A stretch of DNA of 39,979 nt from Anaerolineales bacterium (GTDB lineage: Bacteria; Chloroflexota; Anaerolineae; 4572-78; J111), in NCBI GenBank assembly GCA_020634935.1, contig JACKAT010000054.1, positions 1-39,979 of the forward strand, written 5' to 3'. Below are positions 1-7,507 of this stretch, piece by piece; positions within the stretch are counted from its first letter, which is position 1; the number at the start of each line of letters is the position of its first letter. The position numbers and the translations under genes are program-made. The notes beneath the pieces were generated by a model, which saw only the letters and a list, made by a program, of their open reading frames with translations, searched no databases and had not been told where the DNA came from.

Positions 1-75
1 TATTTGACGGACTGATTGATCTAACACCCGATGATCGTATGCTTTCAAGCGAATTCTTATTCTGTTCTTAGCCAT
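1..75 (-). CDS. rpsJ: 30S ribosomal protein S10, N-terminal part (runs off the window)
   Basis: The reverse strand from position 75 to the window edge encodes 25 codons beginning MAKNRIRIRLKAYDHR, which matches the N-terminus of ribosomal protein S10 (the RIRIRLKA-DHR block is diagnostic). S10 is a small-subunit protein and also NusE, a partner in antitermination. A GGAG ribosome-binding site lies just upstream (rc of about 77-80). The gene follows tuf on the same strand after 68 nt, the usual end of the str operon leading into the S10 operon. Only the first quarter of the gene is present because the window ends. Confidence 0.93.
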   Translation of the reverse strand, partial: MAKNRIRIRLKAYDHRVLDQSVRQI

Positions 76-143
76 ATTTGCTCCATCAAATGTCAAATTT
101 GTAGTGCGTGTTGTAACTTGTCAAGCACCCACCAAACTTTTTT

Positions 144-1340
144 CTACTCGATGATTTTGGTAATAACGCCGGCACCAACCGTTCGACCACCTTCGCGAAT
201 GGCGAACTTCGACCCGTCTTCCAACGCCACCGGCACAATTAGCTTCACCGTCAATTCTACGTTGTCCCCCGGCATCACCATCTCCACTCCGTCCGGTAGC
301 TGTACTTCCCCCGTCACATCCATCGTCCGGATGTAGAACTGCGGGCGGTATCCCTTGAAGAACGGCGTGTGTCGCCCCCCTTCTTCTTTCTTCAACACAT
401 ACACTTGGGTCACAAACGTCGTGTGCGGCGTGATGCTCTTCGGCTTGGCTAACACCTGCCCCCGCTCGATCTCATCCCGGTTGATCCCCCGCAGCAATAC
501 CCCCACGTTGTCTCCGGCTACCCCTTCATCCAGAATCTTCCGGAACATCTCCACCCCGGTCACGACCACTTTCCGCGTCGCTTTCAACCCCACAATCTCG
601 ATCTCTTCGTTCACTTTCACTTTGCCCCGCTCAACCCGACCCGTCGCCACCGTACCCCGACCTTTGATGCTGAACACATCTTCCACCGGCATTAGGAACG
701 GCTTGTCCACTTCCCGTTCCGGCGTCGGAATGTAGCTGTCCACCGCATCCATCAACGCCAAGATCGGTTTGTACGCCGGGTCACTCAAGTCGTTGCCCGC
801 TTCCAACGCCGCTAAGGCGCTCCCTCGAATTATCGGGATCTCATCCCCCGGAAAGTCGTAGCTGCTCAATAGTTCTTGCAGCTCCAACTCCACCAGTTCC
901 AGCAACTCTTCATCATCCATCATATCCACTTTGTTCAAGAAGACCACCATCGCCGGTACTTCCACCTGCCGCGCCAACAGAATGTGTTCCCGCGTTTGCG
1001 GCATCGGGCCATCCGGCGCCGACACCACCAAAATCGCCCCATCCATCTGGGCCGCCCCGGTGATCATATTCTTGATGTAGTCAGCGTGACCCGGGCAGTC
1101 CACGTGGGCATAGTGGCGTTTTTCGGTTTGGTACTCCACGTGCGCGATGGCGATCGTAATCCCCCGCGCTTTCTCTTCCGGCGCATTGTCGATTTGTTCA
1201 AACGCCCGGAAATCGGCGAAGCCTTTCAGGCTTAACGTTTTGGTTATCGCTGCCGTCAACGTCGTTTTGCCGTGGTCCACGTGTCCAATCGTCCCGATGT
1301 TGACGTGCGGTTTATCTCGCTTAAATGTCGCTTTCCCCAT
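144..1340 (-). CDS. tuf: Elongation factor Tu
   Basis: A 398-residue EF-Tu, the GTPase that delivers aminoacyl-tRNA to the ribosome. All signatures are visible: G1 GHVDHGKT at residues 19-26, the switch I RGITI at 59-63, DCPGH at 81-85 with the catalytic His85, NKVD, and the C-terminal beta-barrel domains ending GAGVITKIIE. The length is normal for the family. The open frame extends 25 codons upstream of this start, but ATG at 1338-1340 is preceded by AAAGGGG at a good distance and begins with the conserved MGKATFKRDKPHVN. It lies downstream of tRNA-Tyr and upstream of rpsJ on the same strand, so one tRNA-tuf-rpsJ transcript is likely. Confidence 0.98.
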   Translation of the reverse strand: MGKATFKRDKPHVNIGTIGHVDHGKTTLTAAITKTLSLKGFADFRAFEQIDNAPEEKARGITIAIAHVEYQTEKRHYAHVDCPGHADYIKNMITGAAQMDGAILVVSAPDGPMPQTREHILLARQVEVPAMVVFLNKVDMMDDEELLELVELELQELLSSYDFPGDEIPIIRGSALAALEAGNDLSDPAYKPILALMDAVDSYIPTPEREVDKPFLMPVEDVFSIKGRGTVATGRVERGKVKVNEEIEIVGLKATRKVVVTGVEMFRKILDEGVAGDNVGVLLRGINRDEIERGQVLAKPKSITPHTTFVTQVYVLKKEEGGRHTPFFKGYRPQFYIRTMDVTGEVQLPDGVEMVMPGDNVELTVKLIVPVALEDGSKFAIREGGRTVGAGVITKIIE

Positions 1341-1383
1341 AATGTTAAATCCCCTTTGTTGTACTTTTAGATAGGTCTGGAAT

Positions 1384-1412
1384 GCACATGACCTTATGGT
1401 ATAGTGATGTGC
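1384..1412 (-). other. Inverted repeat between tRNA-Tyr and tuf
   Basis: GCACAT at 1384-1389 is complementary to ATGTGC at 1407-1412, with a 17-nt loop. There is no T-run, so it is not a clear terminator. Its place between a tRNA and tuf suggests a processing or spacer hairpin in a shared primary transcript; this is inference. Confidence 0.35.
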
Positions 1413-1420
1413 CAAGTTAA

Positions 1421-1502
1421 TGGAGGGGGACGGATTCGAACCGCCGTAGGCCTAGCCAGCTGATTTACAGTCAGCCCCCTTTAACCACTCGGGCACCCCT
1501 CC
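1421..1502 (-). tRNA. tRNA-Tyr (GTA)
   Basis: On the minus strand the 82-nt sequence starts GGAGGGG and ends CCCCTCC plus discriminator A, giving a perfect 7-bp acceptor stem. The anticodon loop is CTGTAAA with anticodon GTA (1466-1468). The T-loop GGTTCGAATCC is present, and a long variable arm makes it a class II tRNA as expected for bacterial tRNA-Tyr. CCA is not encoded. Placement just ahead of tuf resembles the tRNA-tuf operons of many bacteria. Confidence 0.96.
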
Positions 1503-1514
1503 AAATTTGAACTT

Positions 1515-1540
1515 AAAAACACGGCGCATATCGCGCCGTG
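1515..1540 (-). terminator. Hairpin with T5 tract between rlmB and tRNA-Tyr
   Basis: CACGGCGC (1520-1527) and GCGCCGTG (1533-1540) form a perfect 8-bp GC-rich stem with a 5-nt loop. On the minus strand it is followed by TTTTT (1519-1515). It is a natural terminator for the cysS-rlmB operon. It also sits immediately downstream of a strong promoter-like sequence (1550-1577), so tRNA-Tyr transcripts would begin with it. Confidence 0.75.
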
Positions 1541-1549
1541 CAAAAATCA

Positions 1550-1577
1550 AGTATACCAAAAATTGATCAAAAGTCAA
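1550..1577 (-). promoter_or_regulatory. Promoter for tRNA-Tyr-tuf-rpsJ
   Basis: Minus strand TTGACT (-35, 1572-1577), a 16-nt spacer, and TATACT (-10, 1550-1555) preceded by TGG as an extended -10. The predicted start lies near 1543, at the 5' base of the 1520-1540 hairpin. Confidence 0.65.
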
Positions 1578-1605
1578 ATTCAAGGTAATTTTTTAATGTT
1601 ATTTC

Positions 1606-2349
1606 CTACGAAAATTCCCTGGCCCGCCAAACTTCATATAAAATCAGGCTGCAGGCCACCGATGCATTTAACGATTCCACTTGGCCCCGCATTGGTAGCT
1701 TAACCAGAAAGTCGCACGTTTCCCTGATCAGACGGCTCAAACCTTTACCTTCGCTGCCCACAACCAGGGCTATTGGGCCGGAAAGATTAGTTTTATGAAA
1801 AAATTGGGCTGTGGAATCAAGTTCCACCCCGGCTATCCAGATATTATCCTGTTTTAAGATCTTAAGTACCTGGGCTAAATTTGGCACTTCGGCGACCCAC
1901 ATATGCTCAACCGCACCGGCCGAGACATTGACCACCGCCGGTGTGACGCCGGCCGCGCGTTGTTTCGGCAAAATGACACCATGAACGCCAACCGCCTCGG
2001 CTGTGCGCAGTACCGCCCCCAGATTGTGCGGGTCTTCTACATGATCGAGGACAATCAGGAACGGCGGCTCATCCAGCTTCGCTGCCCGGTGCAGCATATC
2101 CTCGACCTCAACCGTGGGATAGCGACCGGTTTTCAAGACAATGCCCTGATGTCCCTGGGCCAATTGATCAAGTGTTTTGCGAGCAACGCGTTTGACCGGG
2201 ATGCGGGTCTGAGCGGCTAAAGCCGCCAGTTCATCAATCATTGAGGATGATTGCAGGTTGTCAGCCACTAAAAGCTCGTGAATATGACGCCGCCGCGCTC
2301 GAAGACACTCGCGAGCGGCGTTGCGACCATAAAGTATGTCCACCCCCAT
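1606..2349 (-). CDS. rlmB: 23S rRNA (guanosine-2'-O-)-methyltransferase RlmB / TrmH family
   Basis: A 247-residue SpoU/TrmH-family SAM-dependent 2'-O-ribose methyltransferase. The N-terminal ~75 residues resemble the L30e-like RNA-binding domain, starting ILYGRNAARECL. The trefoil-knot catalytic domain carries motif 1 LDHVEDPHNLGAVLRTAEA, motif 2 VVGSEGKGLSR and motif 3 LPMRGQVESLNASVA. E. coli RlmB methylates G2251 of 23S rRNA; the exact target here is inferred from subfamily resemblance. It follows cysS by 9 nt on the same strand, the cysS-rlmB pairing also known in Firmicutes, and is the last gene before a terminator hairpin. Confidence 0.88.
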   Translation of the reverse strand: MGVDILYGRNAARECLRARRRHIHELLVADNLQSSSMIDELAALAAQTRIPVKRVARKTLDQLAQGHQGIVLKTGRYPTVEVEDMLHRAAKLDEPPFLIVLDHVEDPHNLGAVLRTAEAVGVHGVILPKQRAAGVTPAVVNVSAGAVEHMWVAEVPNLAQVLKILKQDNIWIAGVELDSTAQFFHKTNLSGPIALVVGSEGKGLSRLIRETCDFLVKLPMRGQVESLNASVACSLILYEVWRAREFS

Positions 2350-2358
2350 CTACCTGGC

Positions 2359-3849
2359 TTACCGGTTAATTTTCCAGACGGTGCCGTCCGGACGGTCTTC
2401 AAGGATCACCCCCGCTGCCGCCAGTTGGTCGCGAATAGCATCACTGGTGGCATAATCTTTATTTTTTCGGGCGGCAGTCCGCAAAGTGATCAAAATTTGA
2501 ACCAGCTCATCTTCCAGTCCGGCAGCCCCGGCGCCTTGCGTTGAAATTTCTGCCGGGATAATGCCCAAAACGTCGCCACCTAACTGACGATAGGTGTTGT
2601 CAATTGCTTCTAAAGTTCCGCTGGAGACCGGCTGCTGGCTGTTGACCAACGTGTTCACGGCTCGGTTAAAATCAAACAAAGCAGCCAGGGCTTGAGGGGT
2701 GTTGAAGTCGTTGTTCATGGCCTCTTCAAAACGGGTTTTGAGATCGACCAGAGTTGCCGAAAACTGTGCATCGATCGTGCTGTTGTGGCTGTCCTGCTTG
2801 GCCAGCATTTGACGAACCAGACCAACTGTCCCCAACAGACGCTCGTAACCTCTGGCGGCGGCGCTAAGCGCTTCGTCAGTAAAATCGGTCGTTTGGCGAT
2901 AGTGACTGCTCAAGATAAAGTAGCGCACTGTCATCGGCGAGTAGGGCTGCGACAGCCGATCATGCTTGCCGGTTAGGGCCTGCTGGACAGTGAGCGAATT
3001 ACCCTGACTCTTGCCCATTTTGGTGCCATCGATCGTGACCATATTGTTGAGCAGCCAGTAGCGGGCAAATGCGCCGCCGTAAGCTGCCTCACTCTGGGCA
3101 ATTTCACTCTCATTGTGAGGGAAGATATTTTCCAGGCCGCCGCCGTGAATATCAAAAGGCAGCCCCAAATATTTGCGGGCCATCACCGTACATTCGGCGT
3201 GCCAGCCGGGAAATCCTTTGCCCCAGGGGCTGTTCCACTGCATGAGATGGCCGGACGTAGCGGCGCGCCACACCGCAAAATCGCGCGGATCGCGTTTGTC
3301 CCCGGCCACTTCCAGCCGAGCGCCTTCCTCCAAATCATCGACCTTGCGACGCGAAAGTTTGCCGTAAGTGGGCCAGCTAGGCACCGAAAAGTAGACATTG
3401 CCGTTGCTGGCATAAGCGTGGCCCTTAGTAAGCAACTCCTGAGCCAGTTCAATCTGCTCCGGGACATGGCCACTGGCCCGGGGGGAGATGTCCGGGCGGC
3501 GGACATTGAGCACATCCATATCTCGAAAATAGTTGCGGGTGTACGACTCGACAATTTCCATCGGTTCGACCCGCTCGACTCGCGCTTGCCGGCCAATTTT
3601 GTCTTCACCCTCATCCCCATCGCCAACCAAGTGACCTACATCGGTGATGTTCTGGACGTAGCGAACCCGATAGCCCAAATATTCCAAATAGCGATGCACC
3701 ACATCAAAGGTAATGTAAGCCTTGGCGTGGCCGATATGAGCATCGCCATAAACCGTTGGCCCACACACGTACATACCCACAAAACCGGGGTGGAGGGGCT
3801 CAAAGGTTTCTTCTTGTCGGCTTAGATAGTTATAAACTCGTAGGGTCAT
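2359..3849 (-). CDS. cysS: Cysteinyl-tRNA synthetase
   Basis: A 496-residue class I aminoacyl-tRNA synthetase that charges tRNA-Cys. It shows the zinc and substrate motif MYVCGPTVY, HIGH signature as AHIGHAK, the WHAEC zinc-ligand segment, HNESEIAQSEA, and the KMSKS loop as KMGKSQGN. The C-terminal DALR-type and end domains are complete, finishing DRPDGTVWKINR. Length is slightly above the usual 460-490. Its ATG overlaps the stop of the upstream PIN/TRAM gene by ATGA (3846-3849), indicating translational coupling, and rlmB follows after 9 nt. Confidence 0.97.
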   Translation of the reverse strand: MTLRVYNYLSRQEETFEPLHPGFVGMYVCGPTVYGDAHIGHAKAYITFDVVHRYLEYLGYRVRYVQNITDVGHLVGDGDEGEDKIGRQARVERVEPMEIVESYTRNYFRDMDVLNVRRPDISPRASGHVPEQIELAQELLTKGHAYASNGNVYFSVPSWPTYGKLSRRKVDDLEEGARLEVAGDKRDPRDFAVWRAATSGHLMQWNSPWGKGFPGWHAECTVMARKYLGLPFDIHGGGLENIFPHNESEIAQSEAAYGGAFARYWLLNNMVTIDGTKMGKSQGNSLTVQQALTGKHDRLSQPYSPMTVRYFILSSHYRQTTDFTDEALSAAARGYERLLGTVGLVRQMLAKQDSHNSTIDAQFSATLVDLKTRFEEAMNNDFNTPQALAALFDFNRAVNTLVNSQQPVSSGTLEAIDNTYRQLGGDVLGIIPAEISTQGAGAAGLEDELVQILITLRTAARKNKDYATSDAIRDQLAAAGVILEDRPDGTVWKINR

Positions 3850-4904
3850 AATCCGTTTTCCATTTTAGCAAATATCATCCGGCCGGCGTTGGTCTGAATG
3901 ACCCGGGTAACCGTAACTTCGACATTTCGATTGAGATACGACCGGCCGTTTTCAATGACAATCATCGTGCCGTCATCAAGATAGGCCACACCCTGATCAC
4001 GTTCTTTCCCTTCCTGGATAATTTTAATGCTGACCGTTTCACCGGGCAAAATAACCGTTTTCACCGCGTTGGCTAATTCATTAATATTCAGTACTAACAC
4101 ACCTTGCAGTTTGGCTACACTGTTGAGATTAAAATCGTTGGTCAGAATCGGACAATCGAGCTGTTTGGCTAGCATGACCAACTTGTCATCCACGCCTTTA
4201 ACTCCTTCAATATCAAGATCGCTGATCTGGACCGGCACTAACGAGTCGGCTTGTAGCTGCTCCAACACCTCCAAGCCACGCCGGCCACGGTTGCGGCGCA
4301 GCGGGTCCGACGAGTCGGCAATATATTGTAACTCGGCCAGAACAAAACCGGGGACCAGCATCGTATTGCGGATAAAACCGGTTCGGCTAATATCGACAAT
4401 GCGACCGTCGATGACGACGCTGGTATCCAACAGCAGGACATCGTCGGTCGCTTTGCGTCCCAGCCCGTCAAAGGGATTACCAGAGATAATGCGCGGCCCA
4501 ACCAAATTAAAAATATCTCGCTGCCGCATAACCATGACCGCCATGCCGATATAGCCAAAAATAATACTGACAATTATCGGAAAAATGGCTCCATATGGGT
4601 ATGGCAAATTAGATACGGATGGATGTAGTAAAGCGGCCACCGCTAGCCCTAAGGCCAAGCCGATGACCCCGGACACCAATTTAGCGGCCGGCATCTTGCG
4701 TAGTTTGGCTTGAATGAGGTGAAATGGGCGTGTAGTGAGGTAAGGCGCTACCAGCAGTCCTAAAGCGGCTCCGGCCAGGGTTAAAACGATAATTAGCCGG
4801 GCCGATTCGCCGGGATTATTGGGCTGAAACAGGTAGCTGGATTGTACGCCAATAATGGCAAAGACAACCATGCCAACCAAACGAAAGACAAATTCGATGC
4901 TCAT
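3846..4904 (-). CDS. Membrane-anchored PIN/TRAM domain protein (YacL-like)
   Basis: A 352-residue protein with about four N-terminal membrane segments (residues 1-130), a PIN-domain nuclease core beginning LLLDTSVVIDGRI and containing LTNDFNLN, and a C-terminal TRAM-like domain of about 60 residues. The order TM-PIN-TRAM matches Bacillus subtilis YacL, which lies in a radA-to-cysS neighbourhood there too. PIN domains are Mg-dependent RNases; the substrate of this family is not established. The start ATG at 4904 has a GGGG run touching it rather than a well-spaced ribosome-binding site. The gene overlaps cysS by 4 nt. It is preceded by ~500 nt of non-coding sequence with several hairpins. Confidence 0.88.
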   Translation of the reverse strand: MSIEFVFRLVGMVVFAIIGVQSSYLFQPNNPGESARLIIVLTLAGAALGLLVAPYLTTRPFHLIQAKLRKMPAAKLVSGVIGLALGLAVAALLHPSVSNLPYPYGAIFPIIVSIIFGYIGMAVMVMRQRDIFNLVGPRIISGNPFDGLGRKATDDVLLLDTSVVIDGRIVDISRTGFIRNTMLVPGFVLAELQYIADSSDPLRRNRGRRGLEVLEQLQADSLVPVQISDLDIEGVKGVDDKLVMLAKQLDCPILTNDFNLNSVAKLQGVLVLNINELANAVKTVILPGETVSIKIIQEGKERDQGVAYLDDGTMIVIENGRSYLNRNVEVTVTRVIQTNAGRMIFAKMENGL

Positions 4905-4934
4905 CCCCAGGTTAAAACTCCCCTAGCCCATTTG

Positions 4935-4981
4935 CCCGGCTGAAAATTTTTAACGGCCGGGTTGTGGTTAACTTACCACAA
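4935..4981 (-). other. Two adjacent hairpins just before the yacL-like gene
   Basis: CCCGGC (4935-4940) pairs with GCCGGG (4956-4961). Immediately next, TTGTGGT (4962-4968) pairs with ACCACAA (4975-4981), with a 6-nt loop. Both lie between a terminator-like hairpin and the yacL-like start codon, so they would be in the 5' leader of that mRNA. No known riboswitch class was recognised. Confidence 0.5.
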
Positions 4982-5015
4982 AAAAGGGCGACTGCACGAT
5001 AAAGTACATTCGCCC
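4980..5015 (-). terminator. Intrinsic terminator in radA-yacL spacer
   Basis: On the minus strand GGGCGA (5015-5010) pairs with TCGCCC (4991-4986) across an 18-nt loop and is followed by six T (4985-4980). It may end radA transcripts, or act as an attenuator in a leader starting at the promoter-like sequence at 5337-5365. Confidence 0.65.
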
Positions 5016-5053
5016 AAACACTGCTTAACATTATTAGCGGAGTTCGATCTTAC

Positions 5054-5091
5054 AAAAAGGGAGACAGTTTACCTGACGAGGTAAATTTGTC
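5054..5091 (-). terminator. Second terminator-like hairpin in radA-yacL spacer
   Basis: On the minus strand GACA-aa-TTTACCT, loop CGTC, AGGTAAA-c-TGTC forms an 11-bp interrupted stem (5063-5091), followed by TCCC and five T (5058-5054). It lies 40 nt upstream of the 4980-5015 terminator. A further stem, CTTATC (5157-5162) with GATAAG (5183-5188), lies upstream. The rest of the 4905-5403 spacer is AT-rich, with no gene seen. Confidence 0.55.
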
Positions 5092-5336
5092 CGCGACTAT
5101 CCATTTAAAAATTGGTCTGCCTATTTTGATACTTGTTAAATAACAAAAGTGAGCGCCTTATCGGCCAAAACCAATCGATAGGGATAAGCTATTTTCTCAA
5201 ATTCAAACCTGAGTAGACAGACTATAAATTGTAAGATAAAAAAGATGAATAACAAAAATAAGTGCTAACAGTGTAGGATCAAGTGTTGGGCAAATAATAA
5301 AATTAAGTTAGAAAAAATAATAAAAATTTAACGGTT

Positions 5337-5365
5337 ATAGTAACACGAACCCCGTATAATGTCAA
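5337..5365 (-). promoter_or_regulatory. Promoter-like sequence for the yacL-cysS-rlmB operon
   Basis: Minus strand TTGACA (5360-5365), 17-nt spacer, TACTAT (5337-5342). It lies just past the end of radA. Transcription from here would carry a leader of about 430 nt containing the hairpins at 4935-5188 before the yacL-like start codon. Confidence 0.5.
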
Positions 5366-5403
5366 AGGTTTGCCAAGATTCGCCTCAAAATTTTACATAA
5401 CCA

Positions 5404-6777
5404 TTAGACAAGCGTGATATCCAGCGCCTCTCCTAAAGAGCGGACTTTCAACAGTTCGAGCGATGAAAATTGAGTTTGCTTTAATTGAACTGATGCCGGC
5501 AGTAAACAGCGTTTGAAGCCCAGTTTGGCCGCCTCTTTTAAGCGAGTTTCAATATGACTGACGGCCCGTAATTCTCCCGACAGGCCGACTTCACCCACAA
5601 TTGCGAGATCAGCAGCCACGGGCCGACTTTTAAAGCTGGAAGCCAAAGCCGCGGCTACCGCCAAATCAGAGGCCGGTTCGTTAATTTGCAATCCACCGAT
5701 CACATTGACAAACACATCTTGGTCAGCCAGCCGAACGCCGACTCGTTTAGTGAGCACCGCGATGAGCAGCAGTAGCCGGTTCATATCGATGCCGTTAGAG
5801 GTACGGCGCGGATTACCGAAGCTGGTGGTACTGGCCAGGGCTTGAATCTCGACCAGCAGAGGACGCGTTCCCTCTAAAGTCACGGCAATAGCCGAACCCG
5901 TCGCATTGGGCAGTCGCTCAGCCAGAAAGATTTCGCTAGGGTTAGACACTTCACTCAAACCCACATCACCCATCTCAAAAATACCGATCTCGTTGGTTGC
6001 GCCAAATCGATTTTTTACGCTGCGCAGCAGCCGATAAGCATGGAATCGTTCGCCCTCTAGATAAAGCACTGTATCGACCAAATGCTCCAGCACCCGCGGC
6101 CCGGCTATCGTACCGGTTTTGGTCACATGCCCAATGAGGAAAACCGGAATATTTTGGCCCTTAGCTAGCCCTTGGAAGCGGCCAGCGCACTCGCGCACCT
6201 GACTAACCGAGCCTGGCGCCGACTGCAACTCCTCCAAAAAGACGGTCTGAATCGAGTCGACCACCAAAAATTGGGGCGGGGTTTGGTACAGATGCTCCAT
6301 AATGGCGGTCATATTGGTTTCCGACAGAATAAACAGACGATCACTTGAAATTTGTAGGCGATCGGCCCGCAGTTTAACCTGCTGCGCACTCTCCTCGCCG
6401 GAAATATACAGGACCTGCCCTTCCGCCGCCAGAGCCGCTGAAATTTGCAGCAGTAGGGTACTTTTGCCGATACCCGGATCGCCGCCAATCAAAATGAGTG
6501 AACCGGGTACTAAGCCGCCGCCTAACACGCGGTTAAACTCATCCATCGGCAGCATTGTCCGCCGGTAGTTGTCGGCGGCGATTTCGGTTAGCGCCTGCGG
6601 GACAGATCGCCCCATTACCGCTTGAGGCGATCGCTGCACCACAGCGCCCGACGAGGTAGCCTCAACCAGCGTTTCCACCAGCGTGTTCCACTCGCCGCAG
6701 TCGGGGCAGCGGCCCATCCACTTTGGCTGGGTACTGCCGCATTCTTGACATACATAACGGGTTCTCAATTTGGCCAT
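5404..6777 (-). CDS. radA: DNA repair protein RadA (Sms)
   Basis: A 457-residue RecA-like ATPase that assists branch migration in homologous recombination. It has an N-terminal four-cysteine zinc finger (YVCQECG and GRCPDCGEW), Walker A GGDPGIGKST, the RadA-specific KNRFGATNE motif, and a C-terminal Lon-protease-like domain ending near residue 457; the length is typical. The ATG at 6775-6777 has no Shine-Dalgarno, and a TATAAT box lies only 9 nt upstream, so the mRNA is probably leaderless. trxA lies upstream on the same strand but is separated by a terminator. Confidence 0.96.
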   Translation of the reverse strand: MAKLRTRYVCQECGSTQPKWMGRCPDCGEWNTLVETLVEATSSGAVVQRSPQAVMGRSVPQALTEIAADNYRRTMLPMDEFNRVLGGGLVPGSLILIGGDPGIGKSTLLLQISAALAAEGQVLYISGEESAQQVKLRADRLQISSDRLFILSETNMTAIMEHLYQTPPQFLVVDSIQTVFLEELQSAPGSVSQVRECAGRFQGLAKGQNIPVFLIGHVTKTGTIAGPRVLEHLVDTVLYLEGERFHAYRLLRSVKNRFGATNEIGIFEMGDVGLSEVSNPSEIFLAERLPNATGSAIAVTLEGTRPLLVEIQALASTTSFGNPRRTSNGIDMNRLLLLIAVLTKRVGVRLADQDVFVNVIGGLQINEPASDLAVAAALASSFKSRPVAADLAIVGEVGLSGELRAVSHIETRLKEAAKLGFKRCLLPASVQLKQTQFSSLELLKVRSLGEALDITLV

Positions 6778-6786
6778 AGTACAGAA

Positions 6787-6815
6787 ATTATATCAAAATC
6801 CGGGCAGAACAACAA
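6787..6815 (-). promoter_or_regulatory. radA promoter, predicted leaderless start
   Basis: Minus strand TTGTTG (6810-6815), 17-nt spacer, TATAAT (6787-6792). The -10 box ends 9 nt before the radA ATG, so the transcript would start about 3 nt before or at the ATG. Confidence 0.6.
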
Positions 6816-6881
6816 GAACACTTGTTCACTGTCTTCTTACTGGGGAGACAAACCATTTTGGATCATTATTTTTACGACCAT

Positions 6882-6910
6882 AAAAAAAGCTCGCCATTTA
6901 CAGCGAGCTT
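6882..6910 (-). terminator. trxA terminator
   Basis: AAGCTCGC (6887-6894) and GCGAGCTT (6903-6910) form a perfect 8-bp stem. On the minus strand it is followed by seven T (6888-6882). It closes the trxA transcript before radA. Confidence 0.88.
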
Positions 6911-6935
6911 TTCGAAAAGGGGGTTTAATCTACCG

Positions 6936-7274
6936 TTAACTGGCTACGGCTGCCAACATATTGTCAACGCGCTGTTGAATGGAAGGTTTGGGATGCGCCC
7001 CAACAATTCGATCAAAGATTTGGCCATCTTTTATGAACAACATGGTCGGGATGCCCTGAACGCCGTACTTAATGGCATACTGCGGGTTTTCATCGGTATT
7101 AACTTTAGCGATCACAATTTTCTCGCCGTATTCTTTGGCTAACTCGTCTAAAACGGGGGCAACCATTCGACAGGGACCACACCACGGCGCCCAAAAGTCA
7201 ACGACAACAGGGGTAGTGGAATTTAATACTTTGCTTTGGAATTCGCTGTCAGATACATGAATGGGGGTAGACAT
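6936..7274 (-). CDS. trxA: Thioredoxin
   Basis: A 112-residue cytoplasmic thioredoxin with the redox-active WCGPC motif (FWAPWCGPCRMVAP), the cis-Pro segment GIPTMLFIKDG and full family length. It reduces protein disulfides using thioredoxin reductase, which is not in the window. AAGGAG lies 10 nt before the ATG. It has its own promoter upstream and a terminator downstream, so it is monocistronic. Confidence 0.96.
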   Translation of the reverse strand: MSTPIHVSDSEFQSKVLNSTTPVVVDFWAPWCGPCRMVAPVLDELAKEYGEKIVIAKVNTDENPQYAIKYGVQGIPTMLFIKDGQIFDRIVGAHPKPSIQQRVDNMLAAVAS

Positions 7275-7311
7275 AAATACACTTCTCCTTAAATTTTACG
7301 TTTAATCAAAA

Positions 7312-7340
7312 ATCATATCTAAATATAGTAAGTTTCTCAA
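7312..7340 (-). promoter_or_regulatory. trxA promoter
   Basis: Minus strand TTGAGA (7335-7340), 17-nt spacer, TATGAT (7312-7317), about 38 nt before the trxA ATG. Confidence 0.6.
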
Positions 7341-7443
7341 TAAATGCCAGCTTAGGCTGCCAACGTAAGGACTCAGGTCATCACGCAGTTCTACCATTTC
7401 TGACGATAAAGCCTTGAGTTTTCTTACCAAAGTTGCTAGAGAA

Positions 7444-7472
7444 TTGACACGAATGTGCTCTCAGAGTAAATT
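7444..7472 (+). promoter_or_regulatory. tsaC promoter
   Basis: TTGACA (7444-7449), 17-nt spacer, TAAATT (7467-7472), about 35 nt before the tsaC ATG and divergent from trxA. Confidence 0.6.
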
Positions 7473-7507
7473 AGCCTTCTAAAGAAATGATGATCTAAGA
7501 GGATTTG

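Noticed and set aside
355..1374. Open plus-strand frames opposite tuf
   Set aside because: They are shadows of the conserved tuf coding sequence.
4905..5403. T-box leader for cysS
   Set aside because: No T-box consensus (TGGNACCGCG) or specifier loop was found.
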